Notes: generated by a model from the sequence alone, not told the origin. A DNA stretch of 64,000 bases from Acidobacteriota bacterium (GCA_003167215.1 PMTV01000029.1:151598-215597); one strand, 5' to 3'; shown: positions 37,363 to 46,671, counted from the first letter of the stretch. Program-made: numbers and translations.

Positions 37363-39843
37363 ATGCCCGAAACCTATATAGCCCCGTCACCCGCCCATCC
37401 GGCTCGGATGAAGCTCGAGCCTTATACTGCCGAAATCCGGCTGGCCAGTATTACCGTGGGCGTTGACAACATACATTATGACGTCTTTCTAAGCCCTCGA
37501 TTCGTCGAATTCATCCGTAAATACCTGCTGGACCTGGTGCGCCAGACTGTGAATATCAGCCTGGTGTACGGCAACGACCGCAAGCAGTCGGGAACGCCCG
37601 AGCACGCCGCTTTCCGAAAGATGTTAATAGAGATTCTGCAGGCCTCCATCACGCGCGCAAAATTCCAGCAGTCCATCGAAACCGATCTTCTGCACCAGCT
37701 CGCGCTGCTGAAACACATCACTTCCGAATTGGGGAATCAGTTTTCCAGCATCCTGGTGGAATGCAAGGAATGGATTCGCAGCCGCGGCGAACTTTTCGAA
37801 CACAGCGAGCAGGCGCATGTGATGCGTTCAAAAATCGCCGAAATCCAGGCGGACAAGAAAAATATTTACAGGGCAGTCGGTGAGACGGTCTGCCGGGTTT
37901 GGCGCGACGTGGAAGAGGGCACGCTCTCGAAATCGCGCCGGGCGCTTTTCGGCGAAGATTTCCACGAGACTTACGAGCTGCTGCAAAATCGTTTTCTTTT
38001 CGTTGATAGCGGCAACGACGATCATCTTTTCCTCGAGCACTACGTGCTGATGGGGAATTTTGTGAATGACCCCGATCGATTTGAAATCTTCGACGGATTG
38101 CTGCTCGATCTCGTGCGGGACCTCATCCTGACCGGGGACAGCTCGGAAGATTTCAGCAAGGCTCGCAAAGCCCACGAGCGTTTGCTGGAGCAGGCGCGGT
38201 TGCTGCGGTCCGAGATGGCGCACGTCGAGGAAGAACAGGAAGAACTCGCCGGCCGCTCCGGGGAGGGCGGTGAAGGCTTTCCGTGGCTCTTCAAGCGCAA
38301 AGGCGCATCTGCAGAATCCCACGGTGAGCGCGCAAACCTGCATGAAAAATCCTTTTCTTTGGAATCGAAACTCGCAGAGATGGGCTCCCAGATCGAAGTT
38401 GCCAAACAGCGCATGAACTTCCTGACCGAGGAACATCGAAATCGCCTGGGCGACTATTTGAACCAGCCTGAAAATGCACGGAGACTGTTTGACGCGCAAG
38501 CGCCTGCGGGGAAGGGAGAAGCATCTGCAGCCACTCGCGCGCAGCTTCTCCAAGAGTGGGTGCACCGTTTGGAGGAGCGCGATCTGCTTTTCCACGTGCT
38601 GGCGAGCTACGAGTTGAGAAAAATCTATTCGGATTATTGTCCGCCGGTCCACTTGCAGGCCCTGAAGAAAGCTCTGGTGAACCGCGAAGAAGCGAAGCGC
38701 GTGGAGGCGATCCTGGAACAATTTCCGGCGCGCAAAATTTCGATGAAGCGTCTGGACAACGCCTCGCGCTCGATTCGCCGCAGCACGCCGGAAGAGCAGT
38801 CATCTACGGCGCTTCAATTTGCGAAAGATTTGATGCGCTTTCGCCGGGACCGCCGGAACTATCAGCAGGTCGCAGCGTGGATGGAACGAATCAACTTGGT
38901 GCGTTCGGAGCGCGCTCGCGAGCTATCTCGCGCGAACAAGAGCCTGTACGAATTCTTGCATCCCGATGAAGGTCGTCCGACCGAGGATCCCGTCATCAAC
39001 CACACGGTCATAAAAGCCGATGTGCGTGGGTCCACTGGCATCACCAAGGATCTGCTTGCGCGTGGTATGAACCCGGCTTCGCACATCAGTATGAACTTGC
39101 ATGAACCGGTGAAACGCATCCTGGAACGCTACGGGGCCGCCACCGTATTCATTGAAGGGGACGCCATCATCCTGGCCATTTACGAAACAGAGGCTACGCG
39201 GGCCACCACGCGCGGTGTGGCGCGAGCTTGCGTCCTGGCGCGCGAAATTCTCGCGGTAACGCAGAGTTACAATCAGCGAGCCAATGCCTCCAGCCTTCCT
39301 GCACTGGAACTTGGGGTGGGTGTTGCGTTCCAGGATTCCGCGCCATCTCTTTGGACCGACGGCGATTCCAAGATTATGATTTCCCGCGCGCTGAATCTTT
39401 CCGACCGTCTCTCCAGTTCCTCAAAAATAGCGAAGCGCCTTTTTCAGAAAAATCCCGCGCCATTCAACGTGTACTTGCTTCAAACTCTGATGGAGGATGC
39501 GGAAGCGGATGAAGGCGAAGAACTGCTTGTGCGCTATAACCTGAATGGGATTGAAATTAATGAAGAGGGATTCAACAAGTTGAACGCGGAGATTGCGCTC
39601 GCGCCCATGGGTGGCAATTTTCCAATGCCATGGGGCAAAGAACGAGTTCAGCTTTATTTCGGCGAAGTTCCGCTAGGCGATTCACTGGAGCCCATCGTCA
39701 TCCGCAAGGGCTTCGTTCGCCAGCTATTGCCCGGCGCAAAAATCGGCGCGCAGGGAAATCGCCCGTACTACGAAGTGTGCACGGACCCCAAACTGCTTGA
39801 CCTTGCTCGCAAAAAGTTTGCCGCCGGCTCCCCGAAAAGTTGA
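37363..39843 (+). CDS. Large coiled-coil protein with divergent class III nucleotide-cyclase domain
   Basis: 826 residues, no signal or membrane segment. The N-terminal 500 residues are mostly helical, with coiled-coil stretches (RLLEQARLLRSEMAHVEEEQEELAG and others). A cyclase-like domain begins near residue 545. It has the first metal Asp in KADVRGST (about residue 553), the second in IEGDAIILAIY (about residue 600), and an NxxxR pair in LNLSDRLSS. The base-selecting Lys normally four residues before the second Asp is Phe here, so activity is uncertain. A C-terminal beta-rich segment follows. The open frame extends back to GTG 37306. selC lies 33 bp downstream. Confidence 0.75.
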   Translation: MPETYIAPSPAHPARMKLEPYTAEIRLASITVGVDNIHYDVFLSPRFVEFIRKYLLDLVRQTVNISLVYGNDRKQSGTPEHAAFRKMLIEILQASITRAKFQQSIETDLLHQLALLKHITSELGNQFSSILVECKEWIRSRGELFEHSEQAHVMRSKIAEIQADKKNIYRAVGETVCRVWRDVEEGTLSKSRRALFGEDFHETYELLQNRFLFVDSGNDDHLFLEHYVLMGNFVNDPDRFEIFDGLLLDLVRDLILTGDSSEDFSKARKAHERLLEQARLLRSEMAHVEEEQEELAGRSGEGGEGFPWLFKRKGASAESHGERANLHEKSFSLESKLAEMGSQIEVAKQRMNFLTEEHRNRLGDYLNQPENARRLFDAQAPAGKGEASAATRAQLLQEWVHRLEERDLLFHVLASYELRKIYSDYCPPVHLQALKKALVNREEAKRVEAILEQFPARKISMKRLDNASRSIRRSTPEEQSSTALQFAKDLMRFRRDRRNYQQVAAWMERINLVRSERARELSRANKSLYEFLHPDEGRPTEDPVINHTVIKADVRGSTGITKDLLARGMNPASHISMNLHEPVKRILERYGAATVFIEGDAIILAIYETEATRATTRGVARACVLAREILAVTQSYNQRANASSLPALELGVGVAFQDSAPSLWTDGDSKIMISRALNLSDRLSSSSKIAKRLFQKNPAPFNVYLLQTLMEDAEADEGEELLVRYNLNGIEINEEGFNKLNAEIALAPMGGNFPMPWGKERVQLYFGEVPLGDSLEPIVIRKGFVRQLLPGAKIGAQGNRPYYEVCTDPKLLDLARKKFAAGSPKS

Positions 39844-39868
39844 AGGCTGTTCGCTGCACGCTTATAAT
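39840..39868 (+). promoter_or_regulatory. Promoter of selC
   Basis: -35 TTGAAG (39840-39845), 17-bp spacer, consensus -10 TATAAT (39863-39868), ending 8 nt before the first tRNA base. It begins at the stop codon of the upstream gene. Confidence 0.75.
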
Positions 39869-39876
39869 TCCACGAC

Positions 39877-39976
39877 GGAGGCGCATGGGGCCCGGTGGTC
39901 CTCGCAGCCTTCAAAGCTGCCGTTCGAGCCCTTCGCGGGCTTCGAAGGTGGGTTCGACTCCCACTCGCTTCCGCCA
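39877..39976 (+). tRNA. selC: tRNA-Sec (selenocysteine, anticodon TCA), CCA encoded
   Basis: 100 nt, longer than any canonical tRNA. The acceptor is GGAGGCG(C)/(T)CGCTTCC with G and CCA; the eighth pair expected in bacterial tRNA-Sec is a C-T mismatch. The D region is 19 nt, the same length as in E. coli selC. The anticodon stem GCAGC/GCTGC encloses CTTCAAA, giving TCA that reads UGA. A long variable arm (CGAGCCC-TTCG-CGGGCTTCG) follows, and the T-arm is GTGGG-TTCGACT-CCCAC with the same loop as E. coli. It implies that the organism makes selenoproteins; selA, selB and selD are not in this window. Confidence 0.93.
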
Positions 39977-40128
39977 AATGCATTTAGATTTAGTCGCGAC
40001 AGTCGCAAGCGCCCCTGTCCGTTCGTACAGTTTGTAATTGACCACTCAATTCTCCGATACACGCTACGTCTCCCTGACCTGCACTCATACTGAGAAAAGA
40101 AATGTACTTCTGAACTTGAGAGGTCATC

Positions 40129-40863
40129 ATGCGCGGAAAACTTTCTCCAATTTTCTTCATCTTGATCGCGATTGCGGGGGCGTTCGTTGGCACGGCCGCG
40201 GGCCAAGCCGCATCTCCGAGTGAACCGGCGACGTCCGCAAACTTAGTCACTGCGGCACCGCCTTCAGGGAAGCCCGCCCAGATCCCATCGAACGCCACAA
40301 GCGCGCAAGCCAACTCTCAAGACATCTCAGCGCAGCCGGACCAGCCGATGTCGCTCGGCGAAGTCGCACGGCTCGCGCGCGCGAAAAAGAATAGCCAAGC
40401 CAAAGCGGTCAAAATATTTGACGAGGAAAATATGCCGAGAGCGCCTATCAGCGCAGGCGAAAAAGCTCCCGAGTTTTCGGAAGTTGGCTCTTCAAGCGGC
40501 GGCAAGGTTACTATCCTGGACTTCTGGGCCACGTGGTGCGGTCCTTGTCGCCATGCATTGCCGGGGTTGAAACAGCTACAAACAGTTTACGGGGGCGACC
40601 AGGCCGAGGTTGTGAGTATCAGCGAAGATGAGGACGAAGGCGAGTGGCGCGCTTTCGTCTCACAAAACCAGATGAACTGGACGCAGCGACTGGACTCCAA
40701 TCATCAGATCATGCGCCAGTATGGAGCAAGTTCTCTGCCGACTTACGTGTTGATCGGAAGAGACGGCACAGTCCTTCAGCAATATGTTGGAGACGATCCC
40801 GACGAGCCCATCATCGAACGCATGGGCCAGGATCTGAAGAAAAGTCTGGAAGGAAAATCATAA
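40129..40863 (+). CDS. Exported TlpA-like thioredoxin-fold protein
   Basis: 244 residues with a signal sequence (LSPIFFILIAIAGAFVGTAAGQ), an Ala/Ser/Pro-rich linker to about residue 95, and a thioredoxin domain with the active site ILDFWATWCGPCRHALPGL and the cis-Pro region SLPTYVLIGRDG. Likely a periplasmic disulfide reductase, for example in cytochrome c maturation or oxidative defence. GAGAGG lies 5 nt before the ATG. No partner gene next to it. Confidence 0.9.
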   Translation: MRGKLSPIFFILIAIAGAFVGTAAGQAASPSEPATSANLVTAAPPSGKPAQIPSNATSAQANSQDISAQPDQPMSLGEVARLARAKKNSQAKAVKIFDEENMPRAPISAGEKAPEFSEVGSSSGGKVTILDFWATWCGPCRHALPGLKQLQTVYGGDQAEVVSISEDEDEGEWRAFVSQNQMNWTQRLDSNHQIMRQYGASSLPTYVLIGRDGTVLQQYVGDDPDEPIIERMGQDLKKSLEGKS

Positions 40864-40895
40864 ATCAGCCAGTTCACTCGGTCGAGGCTGGAAAA

Positions 40896-42179
40896 CTAGA
40901 TGTGTCTTGTACTGGCGCTAGAGAGCAATCGTGCCAAGCTTCCGAATGCAATCGCAGCCAGCAGCATTACGATGGGATCAATGGGCAGGCGGTAACGAGG
41001 CAAAACGAGGGTTAAATAGTAAGCCCAGGGGAAGACAACTGGAAAGACCGCGGCGGGGAACGCGTACACGCTACGGCGGCGAAATAAAATTACGATACCG
41101 AGCAGCGCGCCCATCGCGGCTGTCACGTTGAAGAGCAGCACGAAACGAAACCACAGAGACGGAACATTCAGCAAGTCTTTCACCGGAGTTGGAGTGCCGC
41201 CGGACCAAACTGAGATTATACGATTTCCGATTAAATGTGCTTCGCGCGCCGGATGAGCGGCCATATATTCAACGGCTTGTTGCTGCTTCTCCTGCATGTA
41301 GGCGGTTTCACCCATTTGGATGTATCTCGCACGCTCGTCCGTGTTGTAAATCGGGTGAAGTTCGGCGCGGAAGATGTCCTTGGTGTCGTCGTTGTTCCCG
41401 AGCCACAACTGCAAGCCAAACCCTGAACGGAGCGGTACGAAGGTGTGAAAGATTTCGTAGTTGCGGATCGTCCATGGCAAGCAACACAAAACAACGATTC
41501 CGATTGAAAGCGCCAGGCGGCCGAACCAAGGGCGCCGCTGTTTGTGGCTACGGTACGCCAACCAACCGAGCAGAGGGGGCAGAAGGGCGGCCAATGTGGC
41601 GTTGGTCATTAACGTGATGCCCCAGAGCAGTCCGTAGGCGCACCAATCGCGCACGCGGCTCGATTCAGCCAGCGCTAGGGTTGCACAAAATATAGCCGCC
41701 ACTAAGAACGCCGAGAGCGATGCGTCCCACATACTTTGTACTGGAATGAGGATTGCGTTGGGAAAAACTGCCCAAAGCCACGCGGCTCCCGCAGCTACGC
41801 CCAAGCCGCCAATTCGTTTGCCGGCAAAGAAAATCGGCACACAAGTCAGCGTGGCAAATGAAATGTTCAACAAAGCAGCGGCGATGAATGAGTGGAATGT
41901 GTAGCTTCCGAAAGTGCGGAAAATGCCCGCAAGCAGCAACGGATAAATCGGTGGAAGCCACGCTGTTGGGCCGGTGTCCACGCGAAATGGCGAACTGAAC
42001 CCGTTTCCAGCGGCGAGCGAGTGCGCAATGTTGCCGGATTCGAACAGAAACGGGACGACGCTAACGGCCTGCCGCGGATACTCGTGAGTGTAACTCCACA
42101 GATATCCGACCCTCGGGAGCAAGGCAATTGCGAGGATGAGCCACAGGGACGTTGCCACAGCGCGAAAGCCTATTTTCAT
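40896..42179 (-). CDS. GT-C type membrane glycosyltransferase (ArnT/PMT-like)
   Basis: 427 residues with about 10 hydrophobic helices and the GT39/GT83-like layout. The first periplasmic loop carries the acidic residue after helix 1 (SYTHEYPRQAVSVV...FESGNIAHSLAAGNGFSSPF), then helices, then a periplasmic loop with GLQLWLGNND. Such enzymes move a sugar from a polyprenyl-phosphate donor to lipid, protein or glycan; donor and acceptor are unknown. ATG 42179 chosen at the first hydrophobic helix; an ATG 13 codons upstream is in frame. Confidence 0.8.
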   Translation of the reverse strand: MKIGFRAVATSLWLILAIALLPRVGYLWSYTHEYPRQAVSVVPFLFESGNIAHSLAAGNGFSSPFRVDTGPTAWLPPIYPLLLAGIFRTFGSYTFHSFIAAALLNISFATLTCVPIFFAGKRIGGLGVAAGAAWLWAVFPNAILIPVQSMWDASLSAFLVAAIFCATLALAESSRVRDWCAYGLLWGITLMTNATLAALLPPLLGWLAYRSHKQRRPWFGRLALSIGIVVLCCLPWTIRNYEIFHTFVPLRSGFGLQLWLGNNDDTKDIFRAELHPIYNTDERARYIQMGETAYMQEKQQQAVEYMAAHPAREAHLIGNRIISVWSGGTPTPVKDLLNVPSLWFRFVLLFNVTAAMGALLGIVILFRRRSVYAFPAAVFPVVFPWAYYLTLVLPRYRLPIDPIVMLLAAIAFGSLARLLSSASTRHI

Positions 42180-42371
42180 ATCCTGAATGTCGATATTCGA
42201 TGAGCAAGCAAATCGCAAATGGTACGCTGCCCCGCAAATTCTAGGTGCATCGCAAGTCGCTCACAATCACTTTCTCTTCCGACGAAACTGGGAATGCTGC
42301 ACTATACTAGCGCCGCGGCCGGTGCAGCGAGAGCGCTGGCTGCCAATCGCGATTCGCGCGCGACTACTGGG

Positions 42372-42527
42372 ATGAGCAAGAAAAAGCCCGGAATAAGGAT
42401 TGAGAAGGAAGCGCGCCGCCGCGCTCGAGCCGGAATTGGCATGCCACCGGCGGCGCGGCTAATCCCCGACAAGCGCAATAAACCTCCGAAACACAAAAAG
42501 ACTCCGTTGGATTCAGGAAGAGCTTGA
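42372..42527 (+). CDS. Small, highly basic hypothetical protein
   Basis: 51 residues, MSKKKPGIRIEKEARRRARA then IPDKRNKPPKHKKTP, more than a third Lys/Arg. The pattern of a basic helix followed by an IPDKR-PPKHKK tail looks conserved-type rather than random, but I cannot name a family. Possibly nucleic-acid or ribosome associated. Weak GGG ribosome site directly before the ATG; a TATACT -10-like hexamer lies at 42303-42308. Confidence 0.5.
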   Translation: MSKKKPGIRIEKEARRRARAGIGMPPAARLIPDKRNKPPKHKKTPLDSGRA

Positions 42528-42587
42528 GTCTGGTTTCCTCTGTTTCGTCGGAATCATAGGTTCACACGGAACCTAGTTTTTTGAGCC

Positions 42588-43082
42588 TCAGCCGTGTTTT
42601 GTTTCGGGAATCACTTCTCCGCGTTTGAAGAGTGGCTCGGCTGGTTTGCCGACAGCGCGTGCCGCTTGCGCCGCCATCGTTTCCAGATCAGTCTTGGAGA
42701 ACCCTACACTGGTTGATTGTATTTGTCCGTCTGAACTGATCCAAAACATGGTCGGCACGTTGGTCAAGCCATACTCGTTTGACACGGGGTAGCCATGCTC
42801 ATCGATTAGGGCGGGGAATTGCACGCCGTATTCCCGGCAGAAATCACGAGTATCGCGCTCGTCGTCCTGCGAAATTCCCAGCAAAGAGAATTTCGCGCCG
42901 CCATACTTTTGATGCAAACGTTCAAGGAACGGCATGGTGAACTGGCAGGTTGGGCAGCTAACCTTGAAGAACGCAGCGAGGACTGGGCCCCGCTTCAATG
43001 CTTCGGCGAGCGATAATCTCTTGCCGCTCGAATCTGCCAGAGAAATCGGCGGAGCAGTTTTTCCGCGCCGTAAAGCCCCCAT
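42588..43082 (-). CDS. Peroxiredoxin-like (AhpC/TSA, redoxin) protein
   Basis: 164 residues, thioredoxin fold, no signal peptide. The redox site is CPTC in FFKVSCPTCQFTMPFLERL, with GISQDDERDTRDFCREYG and the cis-Pro segment TNVPTMFWIS. Probably a cytoplasmic thiol peroxidase or reductase. The ATG chosen lies 8 nt after GGAGG; an upstream ATG at 43127 is in frame but lacks a ribosome site. Confidence 0.88.
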   Translation of the reverse strand: MGALRRGKTAPPISLADSSGKRLSLAEALKRGPVLAAFFKVSCPTCQFTMPFLERLHQKYGGAKFSLLGISQDDERDTRDFCREYGVQFPALIDEHGYPVSNEYGLTNVPTMFWISSDGQIQSTSVGFSKTDLETMAAQAARAVGKPAEPLFKRGEVIPETKHG

Positions 43083-43167
43083 AGTTTTCCCTCCGCGAAG
43101 TGTCCGTATGTAATTTCTAAAACCCACGTGCCACCGATCGATTTCCTAAATGGCGACTGAATCAGGC

Positions 43168-44442
43168 TCAGTGGATATTCCGCGTTTTCTTTCCTACGTA
43201 ATCCATCAGCAGGTACTGCCCAAGAGTGTACGGTGTGGTGAAGTATGCCTTGCCGCGGCAGAGCTCCGTAATTTTCTGCACGAAGTGGACGAGGCTGTAA
43301 TCGCTGGCAAGCATAAAGGTGTTGATCAGAATGCCGGCGCGTTTGCACTTCGCCACTTCCTCGAGCGTTTGCGTAACCACGAGCGGGTCGAGTCCGAAGG
43401 CATTCTTGTAGATGCGGCCGTCCTCGAGCGTCAATGCCGAGGGCTTGCCATCCGTAATCATGATGATTTGGCGCATGTCTTTCTTCTGTCGCGACAAAAT
43501 TCTCTGCGCCAAACGCAGTCCTTCGCGCGTATTGGTGTGGTACGGTCCCACCTGCACGCGCGCCAGTTTGCCAAGAGGAATTTCCTCCGCGCTGTCATGA
43601 AACAGCACACAGTGCAGCGAATCGCCCGGATATTGCGTGCGAATCAGGTGCGAGAGCGCCAGCGCGACGCGTTTTGCCGGAGTGAACCGGTCCTCTCCGT
43701 ACAAAATCATACTGTGGCTACAATCCAGCAGAAGCACGGTAGCGCAGGAACTTTGGTATTCACACTGATGCACCATCAAGTCGGGGTAATCGAGCTCGAT
43801 AGGAATGGTCGCGCCGTTGCGCTGCACGGCATTGAAAAGTGTTCCGCTAATGTCCATGTTAAGCGTGTCGCCGAATTCATACTGCTTCGAAGAGCCGCCA
43901 GACTCCACGCCGGTGGCCAAGTCGCGCGTGTCGTGCCGGCCAAAGCTGCTCTTTCCCAGCGAAGCGAGGAGATCCTTCAGAGTCTTGAAGCCGAGAAAAT
44001 CGAGGGCTTTGTCGGTGATTTCAAATCGGGCTTCCGTGTGAGGCTGCTGTTCTCCAACTTGGCCACCAGGTGTTTCCGTGGGAGGCGGCGTGACCTGTGC
44101 TGTCTGGTTCGGCTGTGAAATGTAGCCTTCCGCTTCCATGCGCTGGATGATCTGCTCGATCAGGTCGCGCAACTCCTGGTTTTGCGACAAGTCCGGATTC
44201 TGGAGCATTTGTTCCATCATCTCGGGCGGCACAAGGTCGCCTTCTTGCAGAGCGCGCAAAATCGCCTCGCGCAAGTCATCCATGATTTGCTCGCGCGAAC
44301 GCTCGCTGTCCATCTCATAGATGCCATACTGAGATTCAAACCCACTTTGAAGCAGGTAGTCCGAGATGCGACTCATCAATTCTTGAAGGTCGATGTCGTC
44401 TGCGGCGCCGGGCGCGTATTTTGAATAGCGAATGTATCTCAT
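43168..44442 (-). CDS. Cytoplasmic VWA-domain protein (partner of AAA+ ATPase)
   Basis: 424 residues, no signal peptide. The N-terminal helical half has many Met/Glu/Gln ([24 protein letters not shown]). A C-terminal VWA domain carries the MIDAS DCSHSM, then [10 protein letters not shown] and ITDGKPSA. It lies 19 bp downstream of an AAA+ gene; VWA-AAA pairs of the MoxR/ChlI type act as chaperone-like or metal-insertion machines. Its job here is unknown. Confidence 0.85.
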   Translation of the reverse strand: MRYIRYSKYAPGAADDIDLQELMSRISDYLLQSGFESQYGIYEMDSERSREQIMDDLREAILRALQEGDLVPPEMMEQMLQNPDLSQNQELRDLIEQIIQRMEAEGYISQPNQTAQVTPPPTETPGGQVGEQQPHTEARFEITDKALDFLGFKTLKDLLASLGKSSFGRHDTRDLATGVESGGSSKQYEFGDTLNMDISGTLFNAVQRNGATIPIELDYPDLMVHQCEYQSSCATVLLLDCSHSMILYGEDRFTPAKRVALALSHLIRTQYPGDSLHCVLFHDSAEEIPLGKLARVQVGPYHTNTREGLRLAQRILSRQKKDMRQIIMITDGKPSALTLEDGRIYKNAFGLDPLVVTQTLEEVAKCKRAGILINTFMLASDYSLVHFVQKITELCRGKAYFTTPYTLGQYLLMDYVGKKTRNIH

Positions 44443-44461
44443 ACAATTCTCTCAGCGAAAT

Positions 44462-45949
44462 CTAATTGAACTGGCGTCGCGGCATACGGCTGGACGGTTC
44501 GCGAGGATCGCGTGGCTCGGAAGTCTTACGGGCATCGGCGAAGTAGCCGCGCTCTTCGCTGCGGCTAATGCGCTTGTGCGCCCACAGACCTTCGAGAATG
44601 AACTCCGCCGCACTCGTGACGACGGCAGGATCGTCTTTCGCGCCCACATCGAGGGCGGGCAGATTGTCAAAGAGTCCCTGGATTTTTTTGAGTTGCGCCA
44701 TCAGCTCCGCACTGGAAGCGTTTACAGGTACCTTGAGTTCGCCGCCAAGTTCGAACCACTGCACCACGGGTTGGAAATTTGCACCGGTGAAATACTTGGT
44801 GAAAGTCTTGCCCACTGCTGCGCGAATAAGTTCGCGCGCTATATTCTCGGCCCCTCGAAGTTCGCCCTCGTACTCCAATTCAAATTTGCCGGTCATGGAG
44901 GGAATCGCGGCATACACGTCCGAAACGCGCCCGACAGCCTTGGAGTCATGGCTCCGTATGGCCCTTTGTTCCGCGCTGCTCAGCACGTTTTCGAGTGTGC
45001 TGATGGGAAGGCGCTGGCTCACGCCCGACCTGCGGTCAATGCGCTTATCCTCGCGGGCCTGGAATGCAATTTCCTCCACAACCTCGCGAATGTAATCCGG
45101 CAATTCGGCGGTTCGTTTGGCCTCACGCGTGGTCCATGACTCCTGCGACGTGATAGACATGCCTTCCGCGAGCGTGGCGGGATAGTGCGTGCGAATCTCA
45201 GAACCGATACGGTCTTTCAGGGGCGTGATAATTTTCCCGCGAGCAGTGTAGTCCTCAGGGTTCGCAGTGAACACGAGGAGAACATCGAGAGCCATGCGGA
45301 CCGGGTATCCCTTAATCTGCACGTCTCCTTCCTGCATAATGTTGAAAAGGCCCACTTGAATTTTTCCGGCCAGGTCCGGCAGCTCGTTGATAGCGAAAAT
45401 TCCGCGATTGGCGCGGGGAAGCAGGCCGTAGTGAATGGTCAATTCGTCAGAAAGATTTCGACCGCCGCGGGCGGCTTTTATGGGATCAACGTCGCCGATC
45501 ATGTCCGCGATCGTCACATCCGGAGTGGCTAGCTTTTCCACGTAGCGATGCTCGCGGCTGAGCCAACCTACAGGCGTAGCGTCTCCTTCGGACGCAATGC
45601 GTTCGCGGCAAGCGCGGCAGAGCGGTGCGTAAGGATTGTCGTGAATTTCGCAACCTTCGATGACAGGCACCTGCGCGTCCATGAACCCGGACAGTCCGCG
45701 CAAGATTCGCGATTTGGCCTGCCCGCGCAAGCCGAGCAATATGAAATGGTGGCGTGAGAGCAGGGCATTGATGATTTGCGGGATCACCGTATCCTCGTAG
45801 CCGTGCAGACCCGCGAAAAGCGGCTCGCCCTTTTCCATCTTCTGCAGCAGATTTTCGCGCAGTTCTTGTCTCACCGACCGGTGCGCGATTTTCTCTTCCG
45901 ACCAATTGCTTCGGCGAAGTTCGCCAAGAGTCTTTGGCAGCGAAGTCAT
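44462..45949 (-). CDS. AAA+ ATPase, MoxR/magnesium-chelatase ChlI-like
   Basis: 495 residues. Walker A-like LLGLRGQAKSRILRGL, with an inserted Cys-rich stretch (CEIHDNPYAPLCRACRER), Walker B region NRGIFAINELPDL, sensor 1 LLVFTANPEDYTARG and the arginine segment PLKDRIGSEI, all as in ChlI. A C-terminal helical lid follows. Start: ATG 46006 overlaps a perfect TATAAT, so transcription should begin past it; ATG 45949 is preferred. It pairs with the VWA gene downstream. No ChlH/CobN-type chelatase subunit is present. Confidence 0.85.
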   Translation of the reverse strand: MTSLPKTLGELRRSNWSEEKIAHRSVRQELRENLLQKMEKGEPLFAGLHGYEDTVIPQIINALLSRHHFILLGLRGQAKSRILRGLSGFMDAQVPVIEGCEIHDNPYAPLCRACRERIASEGDATPVGWLSREHRYVEKLATPDVTIADMIGDVDPIKAARGGRNLSDELTIHYGLLPRANRGIFAINELPDLAGKIQVGLFNIMQEGDVQIKGYPVRMALDVLLVFTANPEDYTARGKIITPLKDRIGSEIRTHYPATLAEGMSITSQESWTTREAKRTAELPDYIREVVEEIAFQAREDKRIDRRSGVSQRLPISTLENVLSSAEQRAIRSHDSKAVGRVSDVYAAIPSMTGKFELEYEGELRGAENIARELIRAAVGKTFTKYFTGANFQPVVQWFELGGELKVPVNASSAELMAQLKKIQGLFDNLPALDVGAKDDPAVVTSAAEFILEGLWAHKRISRSEERGYFADARKTSEPRDPREPSSRMPRRQFN

Positions 45950-46004
45950 GAGGGCCCCATTTATTCCAAGAAGATGCGGCGCCGGAAATCGGCGCTTGAG
46001 ACTC

Positions 46005-46010
46005 ATTATA
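46005..46010 (-). promoter_or_regulatory. Candidate -10 element of the AAA+/VWA operon
   Basis: Minus-strand TATAAT overlaps the first possible ATG (46006). No good -35 is seen at 16-18 bp spacing, so confidence is limited. Confidence 0.35.
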
Positions 46011-46050
46011 GAGGAACGTGAGGCGCGAGCATAATTTCGTTTGGCGGGAC

Positions 46051-46671
46051 CTAATTTAGGCCGTGGCCGTTTCCGCCTGCAATTTTCCGCAAGCGCTGCC
46101 TTTGCGCCAGTTGTGGCAGAAGCTCGTTGATTCGGAGCAATAGAAAAGCCTGGCGAGCGCTCTCTTCCGGAATCTCAAGCAGGTTCTGCTTCGCCTCCAG
46201 CTCGAGCGGCAAACGCGCTGCCATTTGGAATGCAAGTGAAAGCTCGGTGTCGCGGCTAGACACGACCCAAGGCTGGCCGAAAACAAGGTTGTGGCAGATC
46301 TGAAACCGTTCGATCAATTGCGCTTCCTGCTCGGAATCTTGGGGAAGAATATCTTCGGGCAGGTAATCTGCGATGGCTTCCTGATATTCTTTTTCGTTCA
46401 GAACGTCGATCAGGCGAAATAATGCGCGTGCTTCACAGAGGATGTCTACGCGCCCGTCCGGATATTCCTTCAGCTTCTCCACAATTTCAGCAGTACATCC
46501 GATTTTTGAGAGTTCTGTTCCCAAGGTCAGAATAATTCCGAATTCGATTTTCTCATTGATGCAGCGAGCGAGCATGATTCTGTAGCGCGGCTCGAAAATG
46601 TGCAGCGGGAGCGGCATGCCGGGGAAGAGAACCACTTCGAGCGGAAATAGGGGTATGCGCGTGGGTCTCAT
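46051..46671 (-). CDS. Lon substrate-binding-domain protein
   Basis: 206 residues equal to the N-terminal domain of Lon without ATPase or protease parts: IPLFPLEVVLFPGMPLPLHIFEPRY at the start, then ARCINEKIEFGIIL and GRVDILCEARALFRLID. Stand-alone versions are widespread and of unclear role (protein binding or ubiquinone-related). Next to a TPR protein on the same strand. Confidence 0.88.
   Translation of the reverse strand: MRPTRIPLFPLEVVLFPGMPLPLHIFEPRYRIMLARCINEKIEFGIILTLGTELSKIGCTAEIVEKLKEYPDGRVDILCEARALFRLIDVLNEKEYQEAIADYLPEDILPQDSEQEAQLIERFQICHNLVFGQPWVVSSRDTELSLAFQMAARLPLELEAKQNLLEIPEESARQAFLLLRINELLPQLAQRQRLRKIAGGNGHGLN

Noticed and set aside
40129..43082. Thioredoxin-like genes near selC as selenoproteins
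   Set aside because: Both active sites use ordinary Cys codons and no in-frame UGA interrupts either gene.
43168..46006. AAA+/VWA pair as a magnesium or heme-pathway metal chelatase
   Set aside because: No ChlH/CobN-type catalytic subunit is present and the pair is separated from the hem genes by unrelated genes; proximity alone is not evidence.
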